Below, piece by piece: positions 1 through 8,204 of a stretch of DNA of 64,000 nt (position 1 is its first letter; each line of letters begins with the position of its first letter). Where the stretch lies: contig NZ_JAMXSS010000002.1 of NCBI RefSeq assembly GCF_024124825.1, forward strand, positions 124,001 through 188,000. Reading direction: 5' to 3'. Made by a program: the position numbers and the translations under genes. The notes below the pieces were generated by a model that ran no database searches, was not told where the DNA came from, and worked only from the letters and a program-made list of their open reading frames with translations. Origin of the DNA: Arthrobacter sp. H16F315. Its GTDB lineage: Bacteria > Actinomycetota > Actinomycetes > Actinomycetales > Micrococcaceae.

Positions 1-109
1 CCCGCCTGAAGCTGCTGGCAGACCCCCAGACGCCGCCGGGCCTGATTCGATGGCGCAGTATGGAGCGGCCAGTTGAGAGTTATCTCGATGATGGAGATAT
101 CATCGAACG

Positions 110-1291
110 GTGAAGGACATAACGCCGGATGACCCCGGCAGCCCCGCGGCGGCAGCTCCGCCTGATGACCCCGCGACAGCCGGCGGGGGCGAGTCCTTAG
201 CCCGCACCGGGCCTGCTCCGGGTGTGCCGGCTACACCGCCCCAGCCCGCACAGCCCCGGCCCCAAGACCGGAAGCCGAACAGCCTCCGATCGGCTGTGCT
301 TTACTGGAGCGGCGCTTTTGCTGCGGTCGCGCTGCTCGCGGTCCCGATCTCGATCTTGTTGGGCAACAGCGCCGTCCTCGCCGGCCACCCGGCGTTGCCG
401 ATCCTGCTGCTGACTGCCGTCGGCCTGGGCATCCTGTGGATGCTTATCCTCCTCAGAAGTTCGCCACTTTTCCATCTCGGCACCCTGTTCCAGCGCTCGA
501 CGCCGATCAACCGGCCGGACCCGAACAACCAGAGGACCGCCGCAAATAGCCGCGAACAACTGCCCACTGCCTCAAGCTGGCAGCTGGCCCGCGGCCTTGT
601 GGTCCGGATCGCGGCGCTTGGTCTTGTTGCGGGGCTGGTCTGGCTCAGCCCGTTCCGCTACCAGCCCAGCGGAGACGATGGCCAAACCAACGGAACCACC
701 GCCGAGGACACCACCTCCATCACCCTCACGCCGGAAGGAAAACCCAGCGCAGGGCTGATCTTTTATCCCGGCGCACGCGTTGACGCGCACGCGTATCAGG
801 ACATCCTGGGCCCGCTCGTAAACGCCGGCCACCTGGTCGTCATCTTGAAGGTACCCCTGGGCATCGCCCTGCTGGACACCAGCCAGGCCCGCGGAGTGAT
901 GGACCGGCACCCGGACATCACAGCCTGGGCCGTCGGCGGACATTCCCTGGGCGGAGTGAGCGCAGCCGGCTTCGCGAAATCGAACGGGGATGTCTCCGGA
1001 CTTTTACTCTTCGCTTCGTTCCCCGCAGCCAGCCTGGCGGAGTCCACCGGCCTTGCCGTGCTGTCTATTTCCGGATCGAATGACCGCCTGACCACTCCGG
1101 AGAAGGTCGCGGAGTCCAAGTCTCTGCTCCCGCCGACGTCTACTTACGCAACTGTCGAGGGCGGAGTTCATGCCTTCTTCGGGGACTATGGTGAGCAGCC
1201 GGGCGATGGCCAGCCGGCCATCACAAGGGAACAGGCCCAGCAGCAGATCACCGCCGAGTCCGTCAGCTTTATGAATCGGCTGCGGGGCTGA
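110..1291 (+). CDS. Membrane-anchored alpha/beta hydrolase
   Basis: Predicted membrane-anchored alpha/beta hydrolase; the substrate is unknown. Starts at a GTG. The first ~60 residues are rich in Pro and Ala, followed by two hydrophobic segments (about residues 65-115) and a third (about 160-185), then the hydrolase domain. The nucleophile elbow GHSLGG holds the catalytic Ser, SGSNDRL a likely acid residue, and GGVHAFFGDYG the likely His, the pattern of the Abhydrolase_5/dienelactone-hydrolase-like group. The hydrolase domain follows the last membrane span; which side of the membrane it faces cannot be told from sequence. It runs convergent with the gamma-glutamyltransferase-like gene, with only 29 bases between. 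The fold is secure, the function is not. Confidence 0.85.
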   Translation: MKDITPDDPGSPAAAAPPDDPATAGGGESLARTGPAPGVPATPPQPAQPRPQDRKPNSLRSAVLYWSGAFAAVALLAVPISILLGNSAVLAGHPALPILLLTAVGLGILWMLILLRSSPLFHLGTLFQRSTPINRPDPNNQRTAANSREQLPTASSWQLARGLVVRIAALGLVAGLVWLSPFRYQPSGDDGQTNGTTAEDTTSITLTPEGKPSAGLIFYPGARVDAHAYQDILGPLVNAGHLVVILKVPLGIALLDTSQARGVMDRHPDITAWAVGGHSLGGVSAAGFAKSNGDVSGLLLFASFPAASLAESTGLAVLSISGSNDRLTTPEKVAESKSLLPPTSTYATVEGGVHAFFGDYGEQPGDGQPAITREQAQQQITAESVSFMNRLRG

Positions 1292-1320
1292 CGGACTCCG
1301 GCCAGGGCCAATCATGTCCG

Positions 1321-3189
1321 CTAGCGCCCGGCGGCGTACCCTTGCGCGCCGCGGGGATTGGCTGCCGCCTGCAGGACGCCGGTCGAGGGGTCACGAATGA
1401 CCGCGGAGAGCCGTCCCAGCGTCCAGCCGCCAGCTCGGGTGACGACGTGACCCCGGCGTTCAAGTCCGGCTATAACGTCCTCTCCCAGCCGGTCCTCAAC
1501 GACGGCGCCGCCTGGCTCCCAGGTGCGCGGCCAGAACGAACCGGGCATCGACGTCGTATGGAAGGTGGGCGCATCGATGGCCTGCTGCGGTGTGTAGCCG
1601 CCAACAATCGTACGGAGCAGGTACGGCAGCTGCCATTGATCCTGTTGGTCACCGCCCGGCGACCCCAAGGCAGTCACTGCCCTCCCGTCCCGAAGCACGA
1701 GGGTCGGCGTCAGCGTGGTCCGGGGCCGCTTGCCCGGCGTCAGCGTGGATGGTGTGCCCGGTTCGAGCCAGGTCATCTGGAGCCGGGTGCCGAGGCAGAA
1801 GCCCAGCTCCGGGATAGCGGGCGAGGACTGCAGCCATCCTCCCGAGGGTGTGGCCGAGACCATGTTGCCCCAGCGGTCCACAACGTCGATATGGCAGGTG
1901 TCGCCGCGGGTCTCGCCGCTCGGCGCCACGGTCGGCTCTCCCACCCCGAATCCCGCAGCACGTGCCCCCGCGAGGGCCGGCGTTGGATAACCGGTGCGCA
2001 GTACGGGCACATACGGCACCCGCCCGGGCACCGACCCCGGCCTGAGCTGGTGCGAGGCCCGCTCGCCGATGAGCGCCCGGCGGCCTGCGCAGTACTCGGC
2101 CGACAACAGATACTCCAGCGGCACGTCAGTGTCTCCGTAGTAGGCTTCCCGGTCCGCGAGCGCAAGCTTCTGGGCCTCCAGGATGGTATGCGCTCCGAGC
2201 TCGGTGGATGGATCCAGGTACCGGTCAGCGAACCCTTCGAGAATGGCAAGTGCCTGAAGCAGCGCCGGGCCCTGCCCCCACGGCCCTGTCTTGGCGATTG
2301 TGTGCCCCCGGAACTCCACGGTGGCGGCCGGTTCGTAGCCGGCCTCGAACCCGGCGAGATCTTCCAACGCAAGGACTCCCCGATGGTCTTTGCCGGAGGA
2401 GTGCCGGTGCGGCGTCCGGACGGACTTCACCATGGCTTCTGCTGCGAAGCCTCCGCGCCATTCCCGTCGGGCGGCGTCGATCCTGGCCACACGGGAGCCA
2501 CTTGCCGGGGACTCGTCCGGTATCCCTGCCGGAGAGGTTGCCCCGGCGTCGACGAGCCGCTGCAGGGTTCGGGCATAGGCGGGGTTCCGGACCAGCTCAC
2601 CCTCGGCCGGGATGCGCCCGCCGGGCATCCACAGCTCGGCCGAGGTGGGCCAATGCGTCCGGAAAAGCTCCGCCACGGCAGCGATCGTTGTCCCTACCCG
2701 GCCCAGCATCGGATGCCCGTCGCGGGCATAGCCGATGGCGAACTCCAGCACCTCGCCGAGTTCCCAGGTCCCGTGATCCCGCAACAGCAGCAGCCACGCG
2801 TCGACGGCGGCGGGCACTGCGGCGGCGAGGGCACCCGAGCCCGGCACCAAATCAAGGCCTTCCGCGCGGTAGTGATCCACGGTGGCCCCCGCGGGCGCCG
2901 GACCCTGACCCATCAGGACTACCGGTATGCCCGGTTCCGCCGCGGTGGCGAAGACGGCGGTCATGTCGCCGCCGGGACCGTTCAGGTGCGGTTCGACAAC
3001 GTGCAGCACAAACGCTCCGGCCGTCGCGGCGTCGAACGCGTTCCCGCCGCGTTCCAGCACGGCCTGGGCGGCCGCCGTCGCAAGCCAATGCGTGGAGGCG
3101 CTCATCCCGAAAGTGCCCTGCAGTGTGGGCCGGGTGGTGAACGCATCCGGTCCCGTGAACCCGGCGGCGGCGGCGCCTTGCCGGGTCAC
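1321..3189 (-). CDS. ggt: Gamma-glutamyltransferase-like Ntn hydrolase
   Basis: Member of the gamma-glutamyltranspeptidase family, which self-cleaves and then transfers or hydrolyses gamma-glutamyl (or related acyl) groups. The N-terminal ALERGGNAFDAATA-type block (seen as VLERGGNAFDAATAGAF) and NGPGGD are typical. The autoprocessing Thr is in GDTCHIDVVD, and SATPSGG and the GSPGGD block follow. About 622 residues, the usual size, with no clear signal peptide, so probably cytoplasmic. I start at the GTG (VTRQG) just after the small upstream gene; the open frame extends 26 codons further, but that part overlaps the small gene. It shares strand and close spacing with the OFA carrier pair, which may supply its substrate. 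Confidence 0.85.
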   Translation of the reverse strand: MTRQGAAAAGFTGPDAFTTRPTLQGTFGMSASTHWLATAAAQAVLERGGNAFDAATAGAFVLHVVEPHLNGPGGDMTAVFATAAEPGIPVVLMGQGPAPAGATVDHYRAEGLDLVPGSGALAAAVPAAVDAWLLLLRDHGTWELGEVLEFAIGYARDGHPMLGRVGTTIAAVAELFRTHWPTSAELWMPGGRIPAEGELVRNPAYARTLQRLVDAGATSPAGIPDESPASGSRVARIDAARREWRGGFAAEAMVKSVRTPHRHSSGKDHRGVLALEDLAGFEAGYEPAATVEFRGHTIAKTGPWGQGPALLQALAILEGFADRYLDPSTELGAHTILEAQKLALADREAYYGDTDVPLEYLLSAEYCAGRRALIGERASHQLRPGSVPGRVPYVPVLRTGYPTPALAGARAAGFGVGEPTVAPSGETRGDTCHIDVVDRWGNMVSATPSGGWLQSSPAIPELGFCLGTRLQMTWLEPGTPSTLTPGKRPRTTLTPTLVLRDGRAVTALGSPGGDQQDQWQLPYLLRTIVGGYTPQQAIDAPTFHTTSMPGSFWPRTWEPGGAVVEDRLGEDVIAGLERRGHVVTRAGGWTLGRLSAVIRDPSTGVLQAAANPRGAQGYAAGR

Positions 3190-3205
3190 GGGTCCGTCGG
3201 CAGCG

Positions 3206-3334
3206 TCAGCCAAACAGCGCCGCCACGCGGGTGAGGGTCTCATATACGCCGTACGCCAGCGGGGCACCGACCAGCGCCCAGGCGATGACCATCTTCCCGG
3301 TGGACTTGTTCACTGATGTCTGTGCGGTACTCAT
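3206..3334 (-). CDS. MFS transporter small subunit (42 aa)
   Basis: A 42-residue protein beginning MSTAQTSVNKSTGK, followed by one membrane span (MVIAWALVGAPLAYGVYETL) and ending AALFG. Tiny proteins of this kind sit directly after oxalate/formate-type MFS carriers in Arthrobacter and other actinobacteria and are annotated as MFS transporter small subunit. Here its ATG lies one base after the carrier stop codon, so translation is probably coupled. A start 32 codons further upstream is possible in frame but would run back through the carrier end; the ATG chosen sits next to the stop and gives a classic small membrane protein. The role is inferred from position. Confidence 0.8.
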   Translation of the reverse strand: MSTAQTSVNKSTGKMVIAWALVGAPLAYGVYETLTRVAALFG

Positions 3335-3335
3335 T

Positions 3336-4730
3336 TCAAGCCTCCATGGCGGGTTCGTCGTTACGGACCTGGTCCGGGCGGGGTTCGTGGAACCGGGCAT
3401 CGACCGGTTTGACCAGCAGGTTGGCCACAAAGCCGATGATCAGCAGCCCCACCATGGTCAGCAGCGCGGGCTGGTAGGACCCGGCGGTCAACTGGCCGGG
3501 TTTGCCCTGGGCGTCAAGGAAGGCGTTCACGATCAGCGGCCCGGCGATGCCGGCCGCGGACCAGGCCGTGAGGAGCCTGCCGTGGATAGCGCCAACCTGG
3601 AAGGTGCCGAAGAGATCCCGCAGGTACGCCGGGGCAGTCGCGAAGCCGCCGCCGTAGAAGGAGATGATCACAAAGGCGAGCGCCACGTAGAGGAAGGTTG
3701 TGGTGGAACCGGCCAGCGCCAGCACCGTATAAAGCACGGCGCCGATGCCGAGGTACACCATGTAGATGCGCTTGCGCCCGGTCGTATCCGAGGTAGCTGA
3801 CCAGGCGAAGCGGCCGGACATGTTGCCGATCGAGAGCAGCCCGACGAAGCCGGAGGCGACGGCGGCACTGACCAGGGACACACCGTCGGACTGGCGGAAG
3901 AAGTCCTGGATCATCGGCGCTGCCTGCTCCAGGATGCCGATTCCGGCCGTGACGTTGCAGAAGAGGGCCACCCACACGAGCCAGAACTGCCGGGTCTTCA
4001 CAGCATTTACTGCTGAGACATTGTCAGTGGTGATCAGCTTGGCCGCCTTGACCTTGCTCGGGTCAAAGCCGGCCGGTCGCCACCCCTCGGCCGGAACCTT
4101 GATGGTGAATGCGCCGAACATCATGTAGGCCAGATACACAACAGCGAGGGTCAGGAAAAGCTTGCCGACGGAGTCGCCGCTGGCCACCCAGCCCTTGGCG
4201 CCGGAGTTGGGGTCATACATCTTCAGCAGCGCGGTGGAGACCGGGCTCGCGATCAGGGCACCGCCGCCGAAGCCCATAATGGCCATACCGGTCGCGAGGC
4301 CCGGGCGGTCCGGGAACCACTTGATCAGCGTGGAAACCGGGGAGATGTAGCCGATCCCCAGGCCAATGCCGCCGATGAATCCGTAACCGAGGTACACCAG
4401 CCACAGTTGGCCGCTGAAGATACCCAGCGACCCGACGACAAAACCGCTGGCCCAGAACACGGCCGAGGTGAACATCGCCTTGCGCGGACCGTTTTTGTCC
4501 ACCCAGGTCCCCATGATGGCGGCCGAAAGTCCCAGCATCACAATCGCGATGGAGAAGATCACGCCGATCTCGGTCAGGCTGGCGCCGAAGTGCTTGACCA
4601 GCGCCGTCTTGTACACGCTCGTGGCGTACGCCTGCCCGATGCACAGGTGCACGGCCAGCGCCGCCGGTGGCACCAGCCATCGATTGAATCCCGGCGGGGC
4701 AATCGTTTGTTCACGGTCCAGCCAGCCCAT
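3336..4730 (-). CDS. OFA-family MFS transporter (oxalate/formate antiporter type)
   Basis: Twelve-span major facilitator protein of about 464 residues, oxalate:formate antiporter (OFA) family. The hallmark N-terminus PPAALAVHLCIGQAYA, the D-x-x-G-P-R loop after span 2 (WVDKNGPRKA) and GGIGLGIGY in span 4 fit that family, which exchanges small carboxylates. The start is MGWLDREQ because a Shine-Dalgarno-like AGGGA lies 8-9 bases upstream; 36 further in-frame codons upstream look non-coding. It is followed with no gap by its small companion and then by the gamma-glutamyltransferase-like gene. The substrate cannot be read from sequence. Confidence 0.9.
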   Translation of the reverse strand: MGWLDREQTIAPPGFNRWLVPPAALAVHLCIGQAYATSVYKTALVKHFGASLTEIGVIFSIAIVMLGLSAAIMGTWVDKNGPRKAMFTSAVFWASGFVVGSLGIFSGQLWLVYLGYGFIGGIGLGIGYISPVSTLIKWFPDRPGLATGMAIMGFGGGALIASPVSTALLKMYDPNSGAKGWVASGDSVGKLFLTLAVVYLAYMMFGAFTIKVPAEGWRPAGFDPSKVKAAKLITTDNVSAVNAVKTRQFWLVWVALFCNVTAGIGILEQAAPMIQDFFRQSDGVSLVSAAVASGFVGLLSIGNMSGRFAWSATSDTTGRKRIYMVYLGIGAVLYTVLALAGSTTTFLYVALAFVIISFYGGGFATAPAYLRDLFGTFQVGAIHGRLLTAWSAAGIAGPLIVNAFLDAQGKPGQLTAGSYQPALLTMVGLLIIGFVANLLVKPVDARFHEPRPDQVRNDEPAMEA

Positions 4731-4888
4731 AATGTGTTCCCTTTGTTCGTCGAAGACCTCGGTGTCCAGCGATTTTAGAGGCGAAAGACCCCAAGATGAG
4801 CCGTTGCCTCCGGCAATCATGGTGCAGATCATCAGCAAACGTACGGTTCGTGCGCCGAGCGGTAGGAAATACTCGGCGAACGGTGAAA

Positions 4889-7396
4889 CTACTTCCCGAG
4901 TCCTGCCTTCCGCAGCGCCTCGGCCATCGCGGTGTTGGCCGGTGCGGGCACCGCTTTGGCTGGAGATGTTTTTGCCGGAGATGTTTTTGCCGGGGATGTT
5001 TTTGCCGGCACCGGGCGCTGCGGCTGCCCGGCTGAAGACTGGCGGCCGGGCGCCGGAGCGCCGGAGGGACGCCGGGCAGCGGCCGGTTGGGACGCTCGGC
5101 CCGCTTGGGCTCCTTGAGCCGCCGGTCGGTCCGGACGAGCTGCCGGTTCGTCGTCGAGCCGCAGGGTCAGCGAAATCCGCTTCCGTTCCGGATCGGCCTC
5201 CAGCACTTTGACCCGCACCACCTGGCCGGATTTGACCACCTCGCGGGGATCGGAGACGAACCGGTTGGCCAGCGCCGAGACGTGCACCAGGCCGTCTTGG
5301 TGGACCCCGACGTCGACGAACGCACCAAAGGCCGCCACATTGGTCACGGTCCCTTCCAGCACCATCCCCGGCCTGAGGTCCGAGATCTTCTCGATACCCT
5401 CCGAGAACGTCGCCGCGGCAAAGGCCGGACGCGGGTCACGGCCGGGCTTCTCCAGTTCGGCGATGATGTCCTGAACCGTGGGCAGTCCGAAGGAACCGTC
5501 AACGAAGTCCGCCGGATTCAGCGCTGTGTAGCTTCCGGCGGCCAGCCCTTTGCCCGCGGCAGCCTTGATCTTCCGCGCCACCGGGTAGGCCTCCGGGTGC
5601 ACGCTGGAGGCATCCAGCGGCTCCGCTCCCCCGCTGATCCGCAGGAAACCCGCGCACTGTTCGAAGGCCTTGGCGCCGAGCCGTGGCACCTTCTTCAGCT
5701 CGCTGCGCTTGCCGAACGGTCCATGTTCATTCCGGTAGGCCACAATATTTTCGCTCAGCAGCGGACCGACGCCGGCCACTCGGCTCAGCAGCGCCGGGGA
5801 CGCGGTGTTGACATCGACGCCCACAGCATTGACGCAGTCCTCGACGACGGCGTCGAGGCTACGGTCCAGCTTGGCTGCGGTGACATCGTGCTGGTACTGC
5901 CCGACGCCGATCGACTTAGGCTCAATCTTTACGAGTTCCGCGAGCGGATCCTGCAGCCGCCGTGCGATGGACACGGCACCGCGCAGGGATACGTCCATCC
6001 CCGGCAGCTCCGCGGCAGCCAGCGCCGAGGCCGAATAGACGGACGCACCGGCCTCGGAGACCACGATTTTTTGCGGGTTGCCGCTTTGGTTGGCACTTTC
6101 CTTGCCCGTTGTGAGCTGTTTGAGCAGCTCCGCGGCAAGTTTGTCCGTTTCCCGCGACGCCGTGCCGTTGCCAATGGCGACGAGTTCGACGCCGTGCTTT
6201 TGCGCGAGGTTTACCAGCGTCCGGAGCGCTTCGTCCCATTTCCGGGCCGGCGCGTGCGGGTAGACAGTGTCCGTGGCAACCACCTTGCCGGTGCCGTCCA
6301 CCACCGCGACTTTCACCCCGGTCCGCAGTCCCGGGTCCAGGCCCAGGGTGGCGCGGTTCCCGGCAGGCGCAGCGAGCAGCACATCGCGCAGGTTGGCGGC
6401 GAAGACCCGTACTGCCTCATCCTCGGCGGCAGCGAACATCCGGCTGCGCAGGTCAGCGGTGAGTCGGGCCAGTACCCGCGAGCGCCATGCCAACTGGGCG
6501 GTCTGCAGCAGCCAGGCGTCTGCCGGCCGGCCGCGGTCGGCGACCCCGAGGAAGCGGGCGACGGCGGCTTCGTACCTGCTGCGGGCGGCGGTGAGGGCGG
6601 CGTGGTCGTTCGGTTCAGCCTCGGCGAGATCCAGCTCCAGCACGCCGTCCTTTTCGCCGCGCAACAGCGCCAGGACGCGGTGCGAGGGCATCCCGGCGGG
6701 CTGCTGGGAGAACTCGAAGTAGTCCTTGAACTTCTGGCCCTCGGCGTCCTTGCCCTTTTTCACGCGGGACACCATCCGGCCCTGGGTCCAGAGCCGTTCG
6801 CGCAACGCAGCTGCCAGGTCCGCGTCCTGCGCGACACGTTCCACCAGGATGGATCGGGCCCCAGCAAGCGCCGCCGCGGCGTCCCCGATGGAGTGCTCGG
6901 CGTTGAGGTAGCGGCCCGCTTCCCGTTCAGGATCCAGCTCCGGCCGCTTCAGCAGCGCCTCGGCGAGCGGCTGAAGCCCGGCCTCGCGGGCGATCTGTGC
7001 CTTGGTGCGCCGCTTGGTTTTGAACGGCAGGTAGATGTCTTCCAGCCGCGACTTCGTATCGGCCCCGGCGACGGCGGCCTGCAGTTGCGGCGTCAGTGCC
7101 CCCTGCGCCGCGATCGCCTCGAGAATGGTGCCGCGACGCTCCTCCAACTCGCGCAGGTATCGCAGCCGCTCCTCCAGTCCACGCAGCGCGGTGTCATCGA
7201 GCGTCCCGGTGGCTTCCTTGCGGTAGCGGGCGATGAAGGGCACTGTGGACCCTGCGTCGAGCAGGTCCACGGCGGCTTTGACCTGCCAAGCCTGCACACC
7301 GAGCTCTGCGGCGATCTGCGCGGCAATGCTGGACTCCTGCGTGTGCGGAGCCTTGGTGGTGGCGGACGGGGACGGGCGCTGCGGGAGGTTGGTCAC
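4889..7396 (-). CDS. tex: Tex-family S1 RNA-binding transcription accessory protein
   Basis: Tex, a cytoplasmic nucleic-acid-binding protein linked to transcription and RNA metabolism in many bacteria. About 835 residues in the standard order: the helical Tex N-domain, with the conserved VPFIARYRKEATG near residue 55; a YqgF/RNase-H-like fold beginning LGLDPGLRTGVKVAVVDG; helix-hairpin-helix motifs (SRVAGVGPLLSENIVAYR); and an S1 domain (GMVLEGTVTNVAAFGAFVDV). The C-terminal tail is a low-complexity Pro/Ala/Lys extension with three perfect or near-perfect PAKTS units, longer than in most Tex proteins. Transcribed alone or with the SOUL gene, which ends 14 bases upstream. Confidence 0.96.
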   Translation of the reverse strand: MTNLPQRPSPSATTKAPHTQESSIAAQIAAELGVQAWQVKAAVDLLDAGSTVPFIARYRKEATGTLDDTALRGLEERLRYLRELEERRGTILEAIAAQGALTPQLQAAVAGADTKSRLEDIYLPFKTKRRTKAQIAREAGLQPLAEALLKRPELDPEREAGRYLNAEHSIGDAAAALAGARSILVERVAQDADLAAALRERLWTQGRMVSRVKKGKDAEGQKFKDYFEFSQQPAGMPSHRVLALLRGEKDGVLELDLAEAEPNDHAALTAARSRYEAAVARFLGVADRGRPADAWLLQTAQLAWRSRVLARLTADLRSRMFAAAEDEAVRVFAANLRDVLLAAPAGNRATLGLDPGLRTGVKVAVVDGTGKVVATDTVYPHAPARKWDEALRTLVNLAQKHGVELVAIGNGTASRETDKLAAELLKQLTTGKESANQSGNPQKIVVSEAGASVYSASALAAAELPGMDVSLRGAVSIARRLQDPLAELVKIEPKSIGVGQYQHDVTAAKLDRSLDAVVEDCVNAVGVDVNTASPALLSRVAGVGPLLSENIVAYRNEHGPFGKRSELKKVPRLGAKAFEQCAGFLRISGGAEPLDASSVHPEAYPVARKIKAAAGKGLAAGSYTALNPADFVDGSFGLPTVQDIIAELEKPGRDPRPAFAAATFSEGIEKISDLRPGMVLEGTVTNVAAFGAFVDVGVHQDGLVHVSALANRFVSDPREVVKSGQVVRVKVLEADPERKRISLTLRLDDEPAARPDRPAAQGAQAGRASQPAAARRPSGAPAPGRQSSAGQPQRPVPAKTSPAKTSPAKTSPAKAVPAPANTAMAEALRKAGLGK
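4962..5006 (-). repeat. Three 15-bp tandem units in tex encoding PAKTS
   Basis: GGAGATGTTTTTGCC occurs twice in a row, then once with one change (GGGG for GGAG). On the coding strand the units read as a Lys/Pro/Ala/Thr/Ser pentapeptide repeat in the disordered Tex tail. Unit number is likely to vary between strains by slippage. Confidence 0.9.
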
Positions 7397-7410
7397 CCTG
7401 CCATTTTGCC

Positions 7411-8037
7411 TTACCCCGGCGTTTCCCCGGGCGTCTCCCCACCGGCACCGGCACCGGCGCGCGGATGCTCGGCGTCCTGGAGGACCTCGTTGTGGCGGAG
7501 GAACCAGGGCTTAAACGGCGGATCAAAACGGGCAAACCGGGGCAAGCCCACGGCGCGTAGGCCTGCATTCGTCAGGGCTGCCTGCAGTTCCAGGTTCCGT
7601 TGCTCGAAAGCGCCCTTCGAGCCGCCGCCGAAGAACACCTTCGCGGCCACGAAGGACCCGGGCACGGTCCGGATCCTGACCTTCGGATCTGACGGTACCG
7701 GGGCAGTTTCAGCTGTCATTCCCGCTGGCAGGACAAAGGCCACCACAAACTCGGCCGCACCTTCTGCGCTGGTCAGGGACCCGCTTTGGAGCACCGGGGC
7801 GGTCATCGCCAGTTTCTGGGACGGGCCGAGGCCCTGCACTACCGGGGCGGTCATGGCTACCGACTGCCGGGCAGCGTTATTGCCGCTGATGTAGTTGAAG
7901 AGGTATCGGAAGGCCGCGTTGCCGGCCCGGTCGAAGCTTGCGTTGACTTGGACTTCGGCCAGCACGTGCGTCGGATAGTGCCGCAACTCGAAATGCGGGT
8001 AGCGCTGGACAAGTTCGTAAGGCTGCTGTTCCGTCAT
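7411..8037 (-). CDS. SOUL-family haem-binding protein
   Basis: Member of the SOUL/HBP haem-binding family, cytoplasmic, about 208 residues. The N-terminus YELVQRYPHFELRHYP matches the family's opening strand, and two MTAPV motifs (SVAMTAPVVQG and KLAMTAPVLQS) are its signature. A G-x-x-F segment (GNAAFRYLFNYISG) and the C-terminal PPFKPWFLRHNEV, another family-typical block, are present. The physiological role in actinobacteria is not settled; haem or tetrapyrrole binding is the family expectation. It lies immediately upstream of tex on the same strand. Confidence 0.9.
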   Translation of the reverse strand: MTEQQPYELVQRYPHFELRHYPTHVLAEVQVNASFDRAGNAAFRYLFNYISGNNAARQSVAMTAPVVQGLGPSQKLAMTAPVLQSGSLTSAEGAAEFVVAFVLPAGMTAETAPVPSDPKVRIRTVPGSFVAAKVFFGGGSKGAFEQRNLELQAALTNAGLRAVGLPRFARFDPPFKPWFLRHNEVLQDAEHPRAGAGAGGETPGETPG

Positions 8038-8204
8038 GGTCTTCAGACTTTACGCCCGGCCGACGACAGGAACCAGTGCGTTCCAGCCCTGGTGCCCGCC
8101 GGAATGTCGGCGGGCTTTGATAGCTTGAGGACCTGAAGGGCGGTCGGCGCTGACGCCCGCAGGCCAGCCTTAGAACCAGCAGCGCGTCAGTTATCGGGGG
8201 CACA

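Noticed and set aside
1..109. A gene or promoter at the left edge
   Set aside because: No convincing frame or strong promoter; probably the tail of a neighbouring region.
1342..3234. A 630-codon open frame opposite the gamma-glutamyltransferase gene
   Set aside because: Antisense shadow; the minus-strand protein has all family motifs.
5087..7894. A very long open frame (935 codons) on the plus strand opposite tex
   Set aside because: It is antisense to a clear Tex gene; its translation is Arg/Gly/His-rich with no domain and arises from the GC-rich third-position bias.
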